Assembly (NCBI GenBank): GCA_016169945.1
Contig: JADLSH010000190.1
Coordinates: 4,030,001-4,094,000, forward strand
Source of the DNA: Trachythela sp. YZ-2020
Lineage: Eukaryota; Cnidaria; Anthozoa; Malacalcyonacea; Clavulariidae
DNA: 64,000 nt
Direction of reading: 5' to 3'
Below the pieces are notes generated by a model. That model searched no databases, was not told the origin of the DNA, and saw only the letters and a list, made by a program, of their open reading frames with translations. This document shows positions 56,601-62,273 of this stretch, one piece after another. The position numbers and the translations under genes were made by a program. The stretch's first letter is position 1, and each line of letters starts with the position of its first letter.

Positions 56601-59406
56601 TACACTGTGCTTCAATCTGCTGACGAGCCTCAAGCATACGAGAGAATAACTTCACAAGTTTTGCCTGAGATTGAAAACAAAAGAGAACATTTAGAGTCAG
56701 CTGTGGTACATGATCGATAGAATTTAAACAATATGCATATGGTGCAGGTCGCTTGATCCTTTGGGGGAGTGACAAATTTTGGATTGCCCTTCTATTTATA
56801 GACAATCACAGTGAAAAGACAAGCATGTAATACTTCTCTTGAAAGGTGGCAGATACTAGGAGGGGGCACACAACTGCCCCCTAACAATTTCTGAAAGCCT
56901 TTGAATTGTCATTGAATAACTGTGTAACAAAGCTGTAAGCCTGAAACAATAATTTTATAACCATGAAAGTATCAGTAGGCTACAAAATAAGCAAAATTTA
57001 AGGTAAGAAGGTTTTAGACAGATATTTTCAGCAGCAAAAGGGTGGTAATATAAAGGCAACCTAAATTTGTCCCCCTTCAAAATGTTGCCTATTGTGATAT
57101 TAAACAGCGATTAGACTTCCGCCAGATACAATAGTCGTTCACTGCATCCTCATTCACAAGTTACTCATTCACAAGTTGATTTGACTCAGAGAAATTAACA
57201 CTGCTTACACCAGTTACAAGGGGAAGAAAGGGGCACCAATATTTATAATACAGTCCAATATCTATTGTCCAGATTAGCCAAAGGGGTAATCTTAATTAAC
57301 ATACAATAACAAACTAACTTTCTTTATTCTGGATAATTCTATCATTTCTTAACTGGCTCTCTAGGAAGACCCATTGAGGGCCATCCCTTGTTGTACATGT
57401 GTTACTACAGAAAGAAAACAGAGTACCCATCCAGATGAAACTGAGGCAAAATTATATTCAGACAACTGCATATATTGCAGGTAGCGAAACCTATTCACAG
57501 AGAACTGCAGTGCCTAACATGACAATGGCTACATTTAGCCTTTACACCCCTAGTTCTAACAACCTATTGAACCCAATCAAATGGCTAGTGTGATTGGCAT
57601 CAAATATTCTCGATACACGAATTAACTCAAACTTTGTTTTGCCCCTGGGGCAAGGATAAGATTATAGCACAATAATGTAAATCTCTCTTGACAACCCATC
57701 TTTGTCATTCGTATTGTCAAGAAAAGACACCCACATATTTAAGTAAGAAACTTCTGTTATTGCTTAAAATTAAAGAACACTTTCTTTGGTTACATGGAAA
57801 ATTCTCATAGGATGTTAATTTTATTGGGAAACAAGAAGTCCTTAGACCCCTGGTATCAAAGAACATCTTTGCACAGTCATGCTTTTTAGGAATTAACAAT
57901 ATTGCCCGTTTTCACAAAACAAAACAATTATATTTCATATCGCCACGCAGATCAACAAGGAAATTAATAAGTTTTGCATTTAATAAGGTATTTGTACTTT
58001 GAGCTAGTGACATTTATATAACGTTACTTTGAAGAATTGTTAACTTTATATACTTCTATATCAACAACTCACTCAATTTTTTATGACCTATCTCAATATA
58101 TATAGTTGTGACAAATTTTCACCCTATTACCTATAATTTGAGCTAATTATTTCCTCTATTGAATAGCCATGAATTAGCTGAAATACGATGACTTCAATGT
58201 GCGTTTGAAATGCAGTTGGGAAAATCAATAGCTCTTCTATAAGCAAGCAAAATAATGTAATGATACTGATCAGAATTGTTATTCAAAAGGAACATCATTT
58301 TTGAATATTCTAGTTGCCAACTTAGCTACAAGAAACATCAAAAGACTAAACACAATACTATATTTTTGGCTTTTGGGGGAAGAATTACATGGATAGAATC
58401 TTAAAACTTTTTTATATTAGTATTTTCAATAACTTTTATATTCATCGTGCACAGCTGTTTCTCTCGGTGCTGACAGCTTGACGTACATCGCAGCAAGAAA
58501 CAATACCTTTTTGCCACTTTTTATTGTTATTAATATTTGAAAATCAATCCAAAACGCGGACTTTATTACAGGGTGCAATAGCAAGAATTAGTATAGCATA
58601 TTTGACTAGAGTTTTACAAGAAACCATGTAATGAACTAGATGTTTTATATTATGATAACATCTCTAATATACATTTATATTTAGCGGGCTTTTGAGGTCT
58701 TCAAATAGGCAATAGGCGGCCTAGTACGAACTTAATAACAACACTTAAAACACAAAATTGTGAGTGTAAAATAATATAAAACACTACAAGCGCCTAGGTA
58801 ATATATTTTCCAAATCTCAGGGCAGAAACCCAATATATAGAGCATAAATTCTTGACCTTGTAAAGCTAAATTGTGGCTAATAATAAACTGGATTAACTCG
58901 ACTCTTTGGAAACTACCAAATTTCGAAGCCAAATACGATTTCGGCCAAAAAATTAAGTACAATTTCCAAAATATACCATTTTAAAGCGGAAAGGGTGAAA
59001 AGAGCTACATTTAGTGTACAAATAAAACGGCTTTGGTCGAAAGGAGAGCAAATTGAACCGAATTTAGCTCTCAGATTCGCTAAATAATACCGTAGCCAGG
59101 ACCGCAGACGTGACCGACAAATAATAGAACGTATATGAAATAATTGCAACACATTTCCCCCCCACAAATTGCAATTAGAATGAGTTGTCCAAAGGTAATA
59201 TGTTCTATTTACTGAAATTTGTTATATATGGTACAAACTTTTGTACAAACCTCCTGATCGCGAATTTCTTGCTGAATCAGATCACTTGAAGTAGTGCATT
59301 GTGTCCGAAGCCCGTCCAAGTTGGATGCACTTATGTCTATCATACGTTGAATATTATTCATGTTATTCACTTGCACAACGCAAGCCGACTCAACGCTGCC
59401 CGCCAT
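36077..59406 (-). CDS. KSR: KSR, kinase suppressor of Ras (19 of about 20 exons)
   Basis: KSR scaffolds RAF, MEK and ERK at the membrane and activates RAF allosterically. Joining exons at 59406-59251, 56664-56521, 56063-55919, 53495-53253, 52327-52202, 51578-51518, 50149-50063, 49544-49459, 48205-47816, 47436-47406, 45115-45040, 44126-44031, 42720-42635, 42545-42461, 41005-40917, 40516-40420, 38416-38274, 37482-37354 and 36206-36077 gives one frame of about 800 residues with consistent phases. Order: CC-SAM (1-148), Ser/Pro-rich linker, C1 finger (His291 to Cys338), 14-3-3-type site RANSEP (365-370), Ser/Pro-rich CA4-like region, kinase-like domain from 548. In the kinase, VAVK keeps Lys586, DFG (698-700) and APE are intact, but HRD is HAN (678-680), so catalysis is doubtful. 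The human family is about 920 residues; the last exon (C-lobe end) was not found. Family identity is very secure; each splice site is a prediction. Confidence 0.95.
36290..36672 (-). mobile_element. tRNA-derived SINE in KSR intron 18
   Basis: On the minus strand a tRNA-like head has an A box (TGGCGCAGTCGTCAGAGC, 36645-36662) and a B box (GGTTCGATTC, 36606-36615). The body contains the phrase ACTCCGGTTTCTTCC. That phrase resembles a central domain shared by many invertebrate SINEs (Nin-DC type; by memory, unverified). A plus-strand fragment of a second SINE family abuts it at about 36680-36730. Confidence 0.75.
37354..37482 (-). CDS. KSR: KSR exon 18 (activation segment and APE)
   Basis: Residues 714-756: [16 protein letters not shown], then [10 protein letters not shown]. 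Acceptor ACTTTCAG, donor TTTGG/GTACGT. The YLAPE and KxSDVYAFG phrases are hallmarks of KSR. Confidence 0.96.
37559..37820. mobile_element. Inverted-end repeat, copy 1
   Basis: Begins TACACGAGGCAATTTTTGCT and runs colinear with 52531-52834, including ATGATAATATCGGTGGAGTG and TTTTTCTGTGCGTACATTTC. The right end is truncated. It lies in KSR intron 17, within 80 bp of exon 18. Confidence 0.7.
38274..38416 (-). CDS. KSR: KSR exon 17 (catalytic loop and DFG)
   Basis: Residues 667-713: [16 protein letters not shown], then [10 protein letters not shown]. Human KSR1 has HKD where this has HAN. Acceptor TTGTAG, donor CCAG/GTACAT. The catalytic-loop asparagine (Asn685) and the DFG aspartate are kept. 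Confidence 0.96.
39061..39607. mobile_element. CAAGTTGT-rich element, copy 2, with nested hAT-like MITE
   Basis: Starts ACACACGTAAAAACGCAC and ends GTGAGATTTTTATGTGTGTA. The inner part is interrupted at 39224-39557 by a second element with an 8 bp duplication. It lies in KSR intron 16. Confidence 0.8.
39224..39557. mobile_element. hAT-like MITE, 334 bp, 8 bp target duplication
   Basis: The ends are CATAGGCGGATTTT and AAAATCCGCCTATG, with GTTGCGAA directly repeated at 39216-39223 and 39558-39565. The interior is G-rich (GGGGGGGTGCC near both ends). No coding capacity. Confidence 0.9.
39658..40381. mobile_element. CAAGTTGT-rich element, copy 3, split by a LINE
   Basis: Inverted relative to copy 2. 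The part at 39660-39955 and the part at 40351-40381 join to the expected sequence once the LINE fragment at 39956-40350 is removed. Confidence 0.8.
39956..40350 (+). mobile_element. 5'-truncated LINE 3' end
   Basis: The frame to the stop at 40107-40109 reads [17 protein letters not shown], then [11 protein letters not shown], a LINE ORF2 C-terminus. An untranslated tail follows. TTGG flanks both sides, and other copies of the host repeat provide the uninterrupted site. Confidence 0.87.
40420..40516 (-). CDS. KSR: KSR exon 16 (kinase helix D to E)
   Basis: Residues 634-666: [11 protein letters not shown], then [12 protein letters not shown], aligned with the CKGRTL and RQIAQE region of human KSR. 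Acceptor TATTTCAG, donor CTCAA/GTTAGT. It lies 39 bp from the CAAGTTGT element. Confidence 0.9.
40917..41005 (-). CDS. KSR: KSR exon 15 (TRHEN motif)
   Basis: Residues 605-633: [16 protein letters not shown], then PPKLAIIT, the beta 4-5 region conserved between KSR and RAF. Acceptor TTTTTCAG, donor CAAG/GTAAGG. Confidence 0.97.
41134..41833. repeat. Long GGCA/GGTA tetranucleotide array in KSR intron 14
   Basis: About 700 bp of GCAG/GTAG tetramers with occasional interruptions; the purest part is 41590-41660. All six frames are open for long distances, giving Cys-Leu-Pro-Ala or Gly-Arg-Gln-Ala strings. Those are artefacts of the array, not proteins. Confidence 0.97.
41850..42372. mobile_element. 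hAT-like remnant rich in ACTTAAGTAAAAGTA motifs
   Basis: The right end reads CGTTACTGGCTAACACTG, a CAGTGTTAGCC-type terminus on the other strand. Subterminal ACTTCGTTAC and TACTTAAGTAAA repeats fill the element. GGTAGGTACGTAGCTAGGTA continues beyond it, so it appears to have split the tetranucleotide array. Confidence 0.6.
42461..42545 (-). CDS. KSR: KSR exon 14 (VAVK lysine)
   Basis: Residues 576-604: [14 protein letters not shown]. Mammalian KSR has arginine where this has Lys586. Acceptor TCCTGCAG, donor TGCAG/GTTCGT. Confidence 0.96.
42635..42720 (-). CDS. KSR: KSR exon 13 (glycine-rich loop)
   Basis: Residues 548-575: [15 protein letters not shown], then [10 protein letters not shown]. 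Matches the EWDIPFEQVELGE start of the human KSR kinase domain. Acceptor ATATTTAG, donor ATAG/GTAAGG. Confidence 0.97.
42780..43980 (-). mobile_element. SINE with tandemly amplified tail (8 units)
   Basis: Eight diverged units of about 85-130 bp begin near 42787, 42899, 43000, 43127, 43253, 43341, 43665 and 43782. Each carries CTTTATTTATACTGGATAGC-like, CAGTTCTAAACTGCTC-like and GAGGAAACCTGAACTAAAC-like phrases. At the right end is a SINE body (ATTCAGACAACTGCATAT) and a tRNA-like head on the minus strand with B box GGTTCGATTC (43926-43935). A related single-unit copy lies at 57305-57490. Confidence 0.7.
43427..43628. mobile_element. 202 bp insertion inside the tail array
   Basis: It interrupts one tail unit and is flanked by CTTC on both sides (43423-43426 and 43629-43632). 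Its start, AAACTCATTAATAATTCAT, recurs at 63962-64000, so it is a mobile family. Class unknown. Confidence 0.65.
44031..44126 (-). CDS. KSR: KSR exon 12 (acidic linker)
   Basis: Residues 516-547: [16 protein letters not shown], leading to the kinase domain. Acceptor TATTCTAG, donor TTGG/GTGAGT. Confidence 0.88.
44226..44446. mobile_element. MITE with GACCTGTTTTAGACG ends
   Basis: GACCTGTTTTAGACGTTGAA at the left pairs with CGACGTCTAAAACCGGC at the right. The interior is dense in GAATTTAATTCGTCG motifs. It abuts the next MITE. Confidence 0.7.
44449..44848. mobile_element. MITE with GTTTCATACG ends
   Basis: AGCTGTTTCATACGTCGAAT at the left pairs with GGACGTATGAAACAGGCCT at the right. It shares the GAATTTAATTCG-type interior with its neighbour. 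Confidence 0.7.
45040..45115 (-). CDS. KSR: KSR exon 11
   Basis: Residues 490-515: [17 protein letters not shown], a Ser-rich linker. Acceptor ACTGTAG, donor CTCG/GTAAGT. Confidence 0.87.
45239..45413. mobile_element. MITE, 175 bp, perfect 29 bp termini and TAA duplication
   Basis: AGGTACGTTCACACACAGCG at the left continues ATTTGTCGG, and the right end is its exact complement. TAA lies directly at 45236-45238 and 45414-45416. A TAA/TTA duplication suggests a PIF/Harbinger-type source. Confidence 0.92.
45443..45852. mobile_element. hAT-like MITE, 410 bp, 8 bp duplication
   Basis: The ends AAGGGACAGGTACATTATGC and GCATAATGTACCTGTCCCTA are complementary. ACAGGTAC is directly repeated at 45435-45442 and 45853-45860. 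CCTATTATGC is repeated in both subterminal regions. Confidence 0.88.
45925..46155 (+). mobile_element. SINE body without tRNA head
   Basis: Shares AACTGCTCTTGGTTAGGT, AAAAATGTATATAAATTTCC and CGAACGAGATGTCCAAAAA with the SINE at 60861-61060. It is preceded by AAAACCGGAGTGCCCGGGAA, the same conserved phrase as in the SINE at 36290. Confidence 0.7.
46671..46922. mobile_element. MITE with AGGCAGATTTCCAGTACTCG ends
   Basis: The left end pairs with GAGGACTGGAAATCCGCCT at the right, between TAA and TAC. The interior has repeated CTCGCAGCGAG-type palindromes and an inner hairpin (AAATAGTTCAAAATTTTGAA). Confidence 0.85.
46924..47314. repeat. 391 bp near-perfect palindrome
   Basis: Arms of about 185 bp surround a short centre (ACATTAGAACAATGTCTAAT). 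The left arm begins ACTCTCGGTTCCAGTTTGC and the right arm ends GCAAACTGAAACCGAGAGT. Inner CTAAGTTCAAAACTAGGTTC phrases repeat. Only a handful of mismatches were seen. It begins 2 bp after a MITE. Confidence 0.92.
47406..47436 (-). CDS. KSR: KSR exon 10 (31 bp micro-exon)
   Basis: Encodes residues 480-489 (NVTIDVDSD). Acceptor TTTTCCAG, donor ATAG/GTAAGT. The exon is needed to join exons 9 and 11 in frame: exon 9 leaves one base and exon 11 needs two. Confidence 0.8.
47816..48205 (-). CDS. KSR: KSR exon 9 (14-3-3 site and Ser/Pro-rich region)
   Basis: Residues 350-479. It starts [20 protein letters not shown]; Ser368 in RANSEP matches the RRTESVP site of human KSR1, a 14-3-3 target. A run of Ser and Pro ([15 protein letters not shown]) corresponds to the CA4 region. 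It ends VFNF, with Asp supplied by the next exon; human KSR has an FxFP ERK-docking motif at about this place. Acceptor TCTTCCAG, donor TTCG/GTAAGT. Confidence 0.9.
48492..49265. mobile_element. Mariner-like non-autonomous element, ~774 bp
   Basis: TACAGGGTGTCCCCAAAAAA at the left pairs with TTTTTTTGGGGACACCCTGTA at the right, beginning and ending on TA. No transposase frame. A second, inverted copy lies at 50190-50946, on the other side of KSR exons 7 and 8. Confidence 0.85.
49459..49544 (-). CDS. KSR: KSR exon 8 (second half of C1 finger)
   Basis: Residues 321-349: [18 protein letters not shown], then [11 protein letters not shown]. It supplies His325, Cys328 and Cys338 of the zinc finger. 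Acceptor TTTGACAG, donor AGAA/GTAAGT. Confidence 0.93.
50063..50149 (-). CDS. KSR: KSR exon 7 (first half of C1 finger)
   Basis: Residues 292-320: [18 protein letters not shown], then RGVKCKKCG. Human KSR1 has RFSTKSWLSQVCHVCQKS here. It supplies Cys304, Cys307, Cys317 and Cys320. Acceptor TGTTTTAG, donor GCGG/GTTGGT. Confidence 0.95.
50190..50946. mobile_element. Mariner-like element, inverted second copy, with nested insertion
   Basis: Matches 48492-49265 on the opposite strand (CCCAATTTCCATAACTTGGA, CCTGAAACCTCCCTTCAAG) and ends GGGACACCCTGTA. A TIR element at 50533-50886 interrupts it. Confidence 0.8.
50533..50886. mobile_element. TIR element with CAGGGCTCGAAATA ends
   Basis: CAGGGCTCGAAATAACGG at the left pairs with CGCTATTTCGAGCCCT at the right. 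The interior carries several GTCCGGTCA and TTGACCGG motifs. The termini resemble hAT MITEs; an exact 8 bp duplication was not clear. Confidence 0.7.
51518..51578 (-). CDS. KSR: KSR exon 6
   Basis: Residues 272-291: [19 protein letters not shown]. It contains SP and TP sites and the first zinc ligand, His291. Acceptor ATCCATCTAG, donor ATAA/GTAAGT. Confidence 0.88.
51624..52200 (+). repeat. 10 bp minisatellite with terminal motif, copy 1
   Basis: The unit GATGAGAGTT is repeated about 50 times with variants (CAATGAGAGT, GATTCTATGA). It begins after CCCGGTCACACGAGG and finishes with CTCGCTCGCGTTCGACCGCC, then GAACTGGTTCAAAC. It lies in KSR intron 5 and stops within a few bases of the exon 5 donor. 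Confidence 0.93.
52202..52327 (-). CDS. KSR: KSR exon 5
   Basis: Residues 230-271: [15 protein letters not shown], then [17 protein letters not shown], an unstructured linker. Acceptor TTTTCACAG, donor CATA/GTAAGT. The donor is only a few bases from the minisatellite. Confidence 0.88.
52531..52834. mobile_element. Inverted-end repeat, copy 2 (~304 bp)
   Basis: TTACACGAGCCAATTTTTGC at the left pairs with GCAGAAAAATTGCCTCGTGT at the right. Homologous to 37559-37820. Lies in KSR intron 4. Confidence 0.78.
52880..53222 (-). repeat. 10 bp minisatellite element, copy 2 (inverted)
   Basis: Read on the minus strand it starts CTCCGGTCTAACGAGGATGA, then GAGAGTTGATGAGAGT units, then CTCGCTCGCGTTTGACCGTC, in the same order as copy 1. 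Only a few units are present. The pair brackets KSR exon 5. Confidence 0.8.
53253..53495 (-). CDS. KSR: KSR exon 4 (Ser/Pro-rich linker)
   Basis: Residues 149-229: [37 protein letters not shown], then KRCKSEEF. It contains several SP/TP sites of the MAP-kinase type. Acceptor TTCTATAG is good; the donor (TTTG/GTACTA) is weak and chosen because it preserves phase into exon 5. Confidence 0.78.
53532..54075. mobile_element. MITE with ~150 bp inverted ends, ACAGGGTGTATAAA termini
   Basis: ACAGGGTGTATAAAAAAAAC at the left matches the right end inverted, and the match continues through CTTCGCGAAGCGGCTCCAGG and ATTATAAATACCCAAACAA. Only the central ~240 bp is unpaired. Mariner-like termini. Confidence 0.9.
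54123..54903. mobile_element. TIR element with AGGACCTGTTTATA ends, containing a LINE tail
   Basis: AGGACCTGTTTATATAAAGG, then GTTACCCGG, at the left pairs with CCGGGTGACTCGCC, then CGTATAAACAGGCCCT, at the right. ACTCGGCAACGGCGAGATCC also resembles the start of the 1.6 kb unit at 545-610, so the two repeats share an ancestor. Confidence 0.75.
54310..54690 (+). mobile_element. 5'-truncated LINE 3' end
   Basis: The frame to the stop at 54449-54451 reads [17 protein letters not shown], then [13 protein letters not shown], a LINE ORF2 C-terminus. The 3' tail has a CACACGC and GCGTGTG pair before AATAAAG. Confidence 0.85.
55919..56063 (-). CDS. KSR: KSR exon 3 (end of CC-SAM region)
   Basis: Residues 101-148: [18 protein letters not shown], then [17 protein letters not shown]. 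Human KSR1 has CGRLQYALTCLRKVTG at this place. Acceptor TACTACAG, donor ACAG/GTACAG. Confidence 0.93.
56125..56490. repeat. Degenerate GACT/GTCT/CCAA tetranucleotide region
   Basis: Imperfect GACTGACTGTCTGTCTGACC-type repeats with a loose ~55 bp higher period, in KSR intron 2. Open frames here are composition artefacts. Confidence 0.85.
56521..56664 (-). CDS. KSR: KSR exon 2
   Basis: Residues 53-100: [19 protein letters not shown], then [17 protein letters not shown], matching AKLVRYICKQ and YPRFSDWLY of human KSR1. Acceptor AATCTCAG, donor CAAG/GTTTGT. Both boundaries are phase 0. Confidence 0.93.
57305..57490 (-). mobile_element. SINE fragment of the tail-array family
   Basis: One tail unit (AACTAACTTTCTTTATTCTG) is followed by AAAACAGAGTACCCATCCAG and ATATTCAGACAACTGCATAT. 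It lies in KSR intron 1. Confidence 0.65.
57500..59250. other. KSR intron 1, unique sequence
   Basis: AT-rich sequence with no recognisable repeat, exon or RNA gene. Confidence 0.6.
59251..59406 (-). CDS. KSR: KSR exon 1 (start codon)
   Basis: Residues 1-52, start ATG at 59404-59406: [19 protein letters not shown], then [16 protein letters not shown] and QQEIRDQE. Human KSR1 has LIDISIGSLRGLRTKC and TQQEIRTLE. The donor is GGAG/GTTTGT, phase 0. This start was chosen because the conserved region begins about 15 residues downstream, as in relatives. Confidence 0.95.
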
Positions 59407-59509
59407 GGGTATATATTTACCGATTTCCCTACGATTTGTAACGAATCATGTCCAAAAAACAACAAAATTTGTTCCGAATTAGCTTCGTTCGCCGACATGA
59501 AATGAACAT

Positions 59510-59519
59510 GTCACGTGAC
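59510..59519. promoter_or_regulatory. Palindromic E-box of CLEAR type, GTCACGTGAC
   Basis: A perfect 10 bp GTCACGTGAC lies 104 bp upstream of the KSR start codon and 12 bp before a plus-strand open frame. In vertebrates this sequence is bound by MiT/TFE and USF-type bHLH factors. An inverted CCAAT box (ATTGG) lies at about 59572. Function here is inferred from position. Confidence 0.5.
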
Positions 59520-59530
59520 CATAACATACC

Positions 59531-59803
59531 ATGAAAAGGTTCATTTGGTCAGTTCGGCATTTGATTGGACAACTGATCTCTAAGCGCTATCTGGACGAAT
59601 GTTTCGAGCAAGTACGTCGAAGCACCACGGGGTCAGGTTCAAGAGATGATATGTTTATTTGCCATGCAATAAAAATTCAAACAATCGACGAAAATATGTT
59701 TTTATTGTATATCAAGGACTTTAAAGGTCATTTTGCTATGCGGTGTGATATCAAGAAACGGGTTCAATGGATGACAGTTATCCAAAAAATTATCTACAAC
59801 TGA
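59531..59803 (+). CDS. Unrecognised 90-codon frame divergent from KSR
   Basis: A frame starting ATG AAA AGG runs 90 codons (DDMFICHAIKIQTIDEN in the middle) with its start only 124 bp from the KSR start. It could be a small divergent gene or a chance frame in the KSR promoter. No family was recognised and no splice sites stand out. Confidence 0.25.
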   Translation: MKRFIWSVRHLIGQLISKRYLDECFEQVRRSTTGSGSRDDMFICHAIKIQTIDENMFLLYIKDFKGHFAMRCDIKKRVQWMTVIQKIIYN

Positions 59804-60042
59804 GAGTTGTTAAACCCGCATCATGTGCTTAGATTTTTATACTGATAGATACTATATGTACTTTTCGGTAGATATTTTTCATCCTGCGTCCTAGACTTTC
59901 GCAAAATTATTTTCAAATGACGTCATTTAAACAAATTCAGCCCCCAACTCAATCAGTACTCGCTCGTGAACTACGGAAACATTCTTAGGCGCCCTGTGAC
60001 AAGTCTATCATGTCTATCATGAGGTATGAGCGTCCTGCTAAA

Positions 60043-60159
60043 TACCGTAATCTCTCGACTAATAAGCCCTTCTCAGATAAGCGGCATAAACCCCCCGCCC
60101 AAAGGTTCCTGGAAAAAATAAGAAATATGCCCCCGGTGCTTATTAGAGAGATTACGGTA
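60043..60159. mobile_element. Short MITE, TACCGTAATCTCTC ends (117 bp)
   Basis: TACCGTAATCTCTC at the left and GAGAGATTACGGTA at the right are complementary, with AATAAGC and GCTTATT just inside. Related to 18977-19322. Confidence 0.85.
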
Positions 60160-60622
60160 TGAGTTATTTAGCTATGGCCGGTTTTCAATATAGAAATTAG
60201 CAAGTTCTGGTAATATGCTCGTGTTACGCGCACGAATATATATATATTTCTCTTTGACTTGACCTCAATCCGTAACCCTATTGTATGCGTAACATGAACT
60301 TTTTCTGGTCAAAGAGTATTCTGAATTTATATGAAACAGTCTACAGGACGAAATTAAATCATCTCCATTAAAATTGATAAACTTCCAGAACACTATTTGG
60401 ACAAACGTAGAACATGTTTTGATGTTGATAAGCCCAGGACGTGGAGAACAAATGTCGTTCTTCAGACAGTACTATGTCATGTTGTTCTTAGTTAAGTAGC
60501 TTTATGTGATGTGATGTAAGTTTGTGATTCTCATATATAGCATATTTTATTTTAATTTCAAAATTGTCCGCGTTATTCGTCCCCGTTTCCTTATTAAGGC
60601 GATGTTTATACTCGGGACAATT

Positions 60623-60705
60623 TTTAGCGACAATTCGCAATGCAAATGAAGTTACACGAAAGTTGATTGGTTCTATAACGATTTGCATTGCGAATTGTCG
60701 CTAAA
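60623..60705. repeat. Perfect 25 bp inverted repeat
   Basis: Arms 60623-60647 and 60681-60705 (start TTTAGCGACAATTCGCAATG) are exact complements around a 33 bp spacer with an ATTGG box. Confidence 0.9.
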
Positions 60706-60860
60706 TTAAGGCTGATTTCCATTCAGTGCAAAATGTCGCGCGATCGACCATTTGCGATCGTTTTCTTTTGAATTATGAGCCCTCGACCGTTCAGTCGAAA
60801 TCGTTTCTGAGCCCGTACCTTCTACTGGCATCACCCACTTTAATGCTCAACAACGTACTG

Positions 60861-61090
60861 GACTCTGTAGCTCAGTTGGTTAGAGCGCTGCACCGGAATC
60901 GCAGGGCCGCAGTTCGATTCCTGCCAGAGGGCCTAAAGTTGCTTTTTTGCAACTGCTTCTGGTTAGGTTTAAAAATGTATATACATTTTCGTTCGAGGCT
61001 TCTAGGCTTCAACCATTAGCTCTATCGCAAACGAGATGCCCAAAAAATCTTGATATTACAGGATCATACCATAGCATAGGGTGTCATACT
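60861..61090 (+). mobile_element. tRNA-derived SINE with intact head
   Basis: A tRNA-like head (60861-60935) has A box TAGCTCAGTTGG (60868-60879) and B box AGTTCGATTCC (60911-60921), a good D arm and CTGC/GCAG anticodon stem. The acceptor stem pairs only at five positions, and the T arm is one base short. The body shares AACTGCTTCTGGTTAGGT and CGAACGAGATG-like phrases with 45925-46155. Confidence 0.8.
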
Positions 61091-61209
61091 TCCTGAAAAA
61101 ATATGACAAGAACTTCGACGAAGGCCTTGTTTGGAAGTTTGTAATCTGCGTAGCTAGCGGTTTTAAGCGTTCGCGGGTTGAGGTGCGAAGTTTTAGGCCC
61201 TTCGTCTCG

Positions 61210-61530
61210 GCTTTCGCTCGAAACGTAAATAATTGTTTACCCAGAACTGTATTACCCTGAAGCCTTAAACCTAACTGGCTGCCCGAGACTCGACGAGCAT
61301 CGCCAAAAACTCTGTATAAAACTTTCTAATACTTTTAAAACTCAACATCATTCTTCTCCTTGCACACCTCATTCCCCCCTCTAGGTATGAATCACATGGA
61401 CGATTTGTCCGCTCTGGGGATAATTTATCATCGTTTAAATGTAGAACTATAGCTTTTTCCTTCCATCAACATTAATTAATTAATCGCTTAATTGTAAAAT
61501 AGTTTTAATTGTAAATACTTGACTTTATAA
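61210..61530 (+). mobile_element. LINE ORF2 C-terminal fragment
   Basis: The frame to the stop at 61473-61475 reads YPEALNLTGCPRLDEHRQKL, then LSRYESHGRFVRSGDNLSSF and KCRTIAF. This is the usual tail of a non-LTR ORF2 (an RxxSHGxxxR-type phrase). No reverse transcriptase is attached. Confidence 0.75.
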
Positions 61531-61649
61531 CTTCCAATACCTTATGTAAGGCGAAAATTACCAAGGGCGACTCGGCGACTCGGCTCTACAGTTTCATATT
61601 CACTTTCACATTCAGATTCACATTCAGATTCAAATCTGAAAATAGTCGG

Positions 61650-62215
61650 GTATCTGACGAACAAAATGTGGAATTACTTGTTTATAAAACGCATTCTCCT
61701 TCAGAATATTATGCATTCCTTGATCTTAAGAAAGCGTTTGATACGGTAGATCATCAAATTATTTTATCTAAGCTTGAAGTATATGGCGTAAGAAACCAGG
61801 CTCTTAGTCTTTTTAAATCATATTTAGATAACAGAATGCAAATCTGTGTAGTAGAAGGAATAAAATCAGAGCCAAAAAAAGTTATATGTGGTGTTCCGCA
61901 AGGATCAAATCTAGGACCTTTGTTGTTTTCCCTCTACATAAATGATCTTCCTAACTGTCTGCTAAATACTCAAGCTTCTATGTTTGCTGATGATACTAAT
62001 CTGTCTACTTCAGGCACTTCACCAGCGGACATAGTGTGTAAAATTAACGAAGACCTACTTAATGTCAACTCTTGGTTAGTGGCAAATAAGCTGACTTTAA
62101 ATATTAAAAAAACAGAGTTTATGCTTATAGCATCAAAGAAACCAGACAAAGCTGTAAAAATCGATAAATGTCAGTTCGTCGTACAAGATCTGAAAATCTG
62201 AAACCGCTATGTTGT
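61650..62215 (+). pseudogene. LINE reverse transcriptase fragment
   Basis: About 185 codons open to the stop at 62199-62201. Motif A is [13 protein letters not shown] (catalytic Asp kept), then [19 protein letters not shown] (motif B) and FADDT (motif C), then [14 protein letters not shown]. Both ends of the protein are missing; the part before motif A looks internally deleted. A different family from the LINE at 12150. Confidence 0.85.
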
Positions 62216-62273
62216 GAAAAGCTCCAACAGGCAAGATATTTATTTATCTGATATAATTATTATAATAGGACTT

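Noticed and set aside
60861..60935. Functional tRNA gene
   Set aside because: The acceptor stem has only five pairs, the T arm is one base short, the base before the presumed anticodon is not T, and the sequence continues into a SINE body seen elsewhere.
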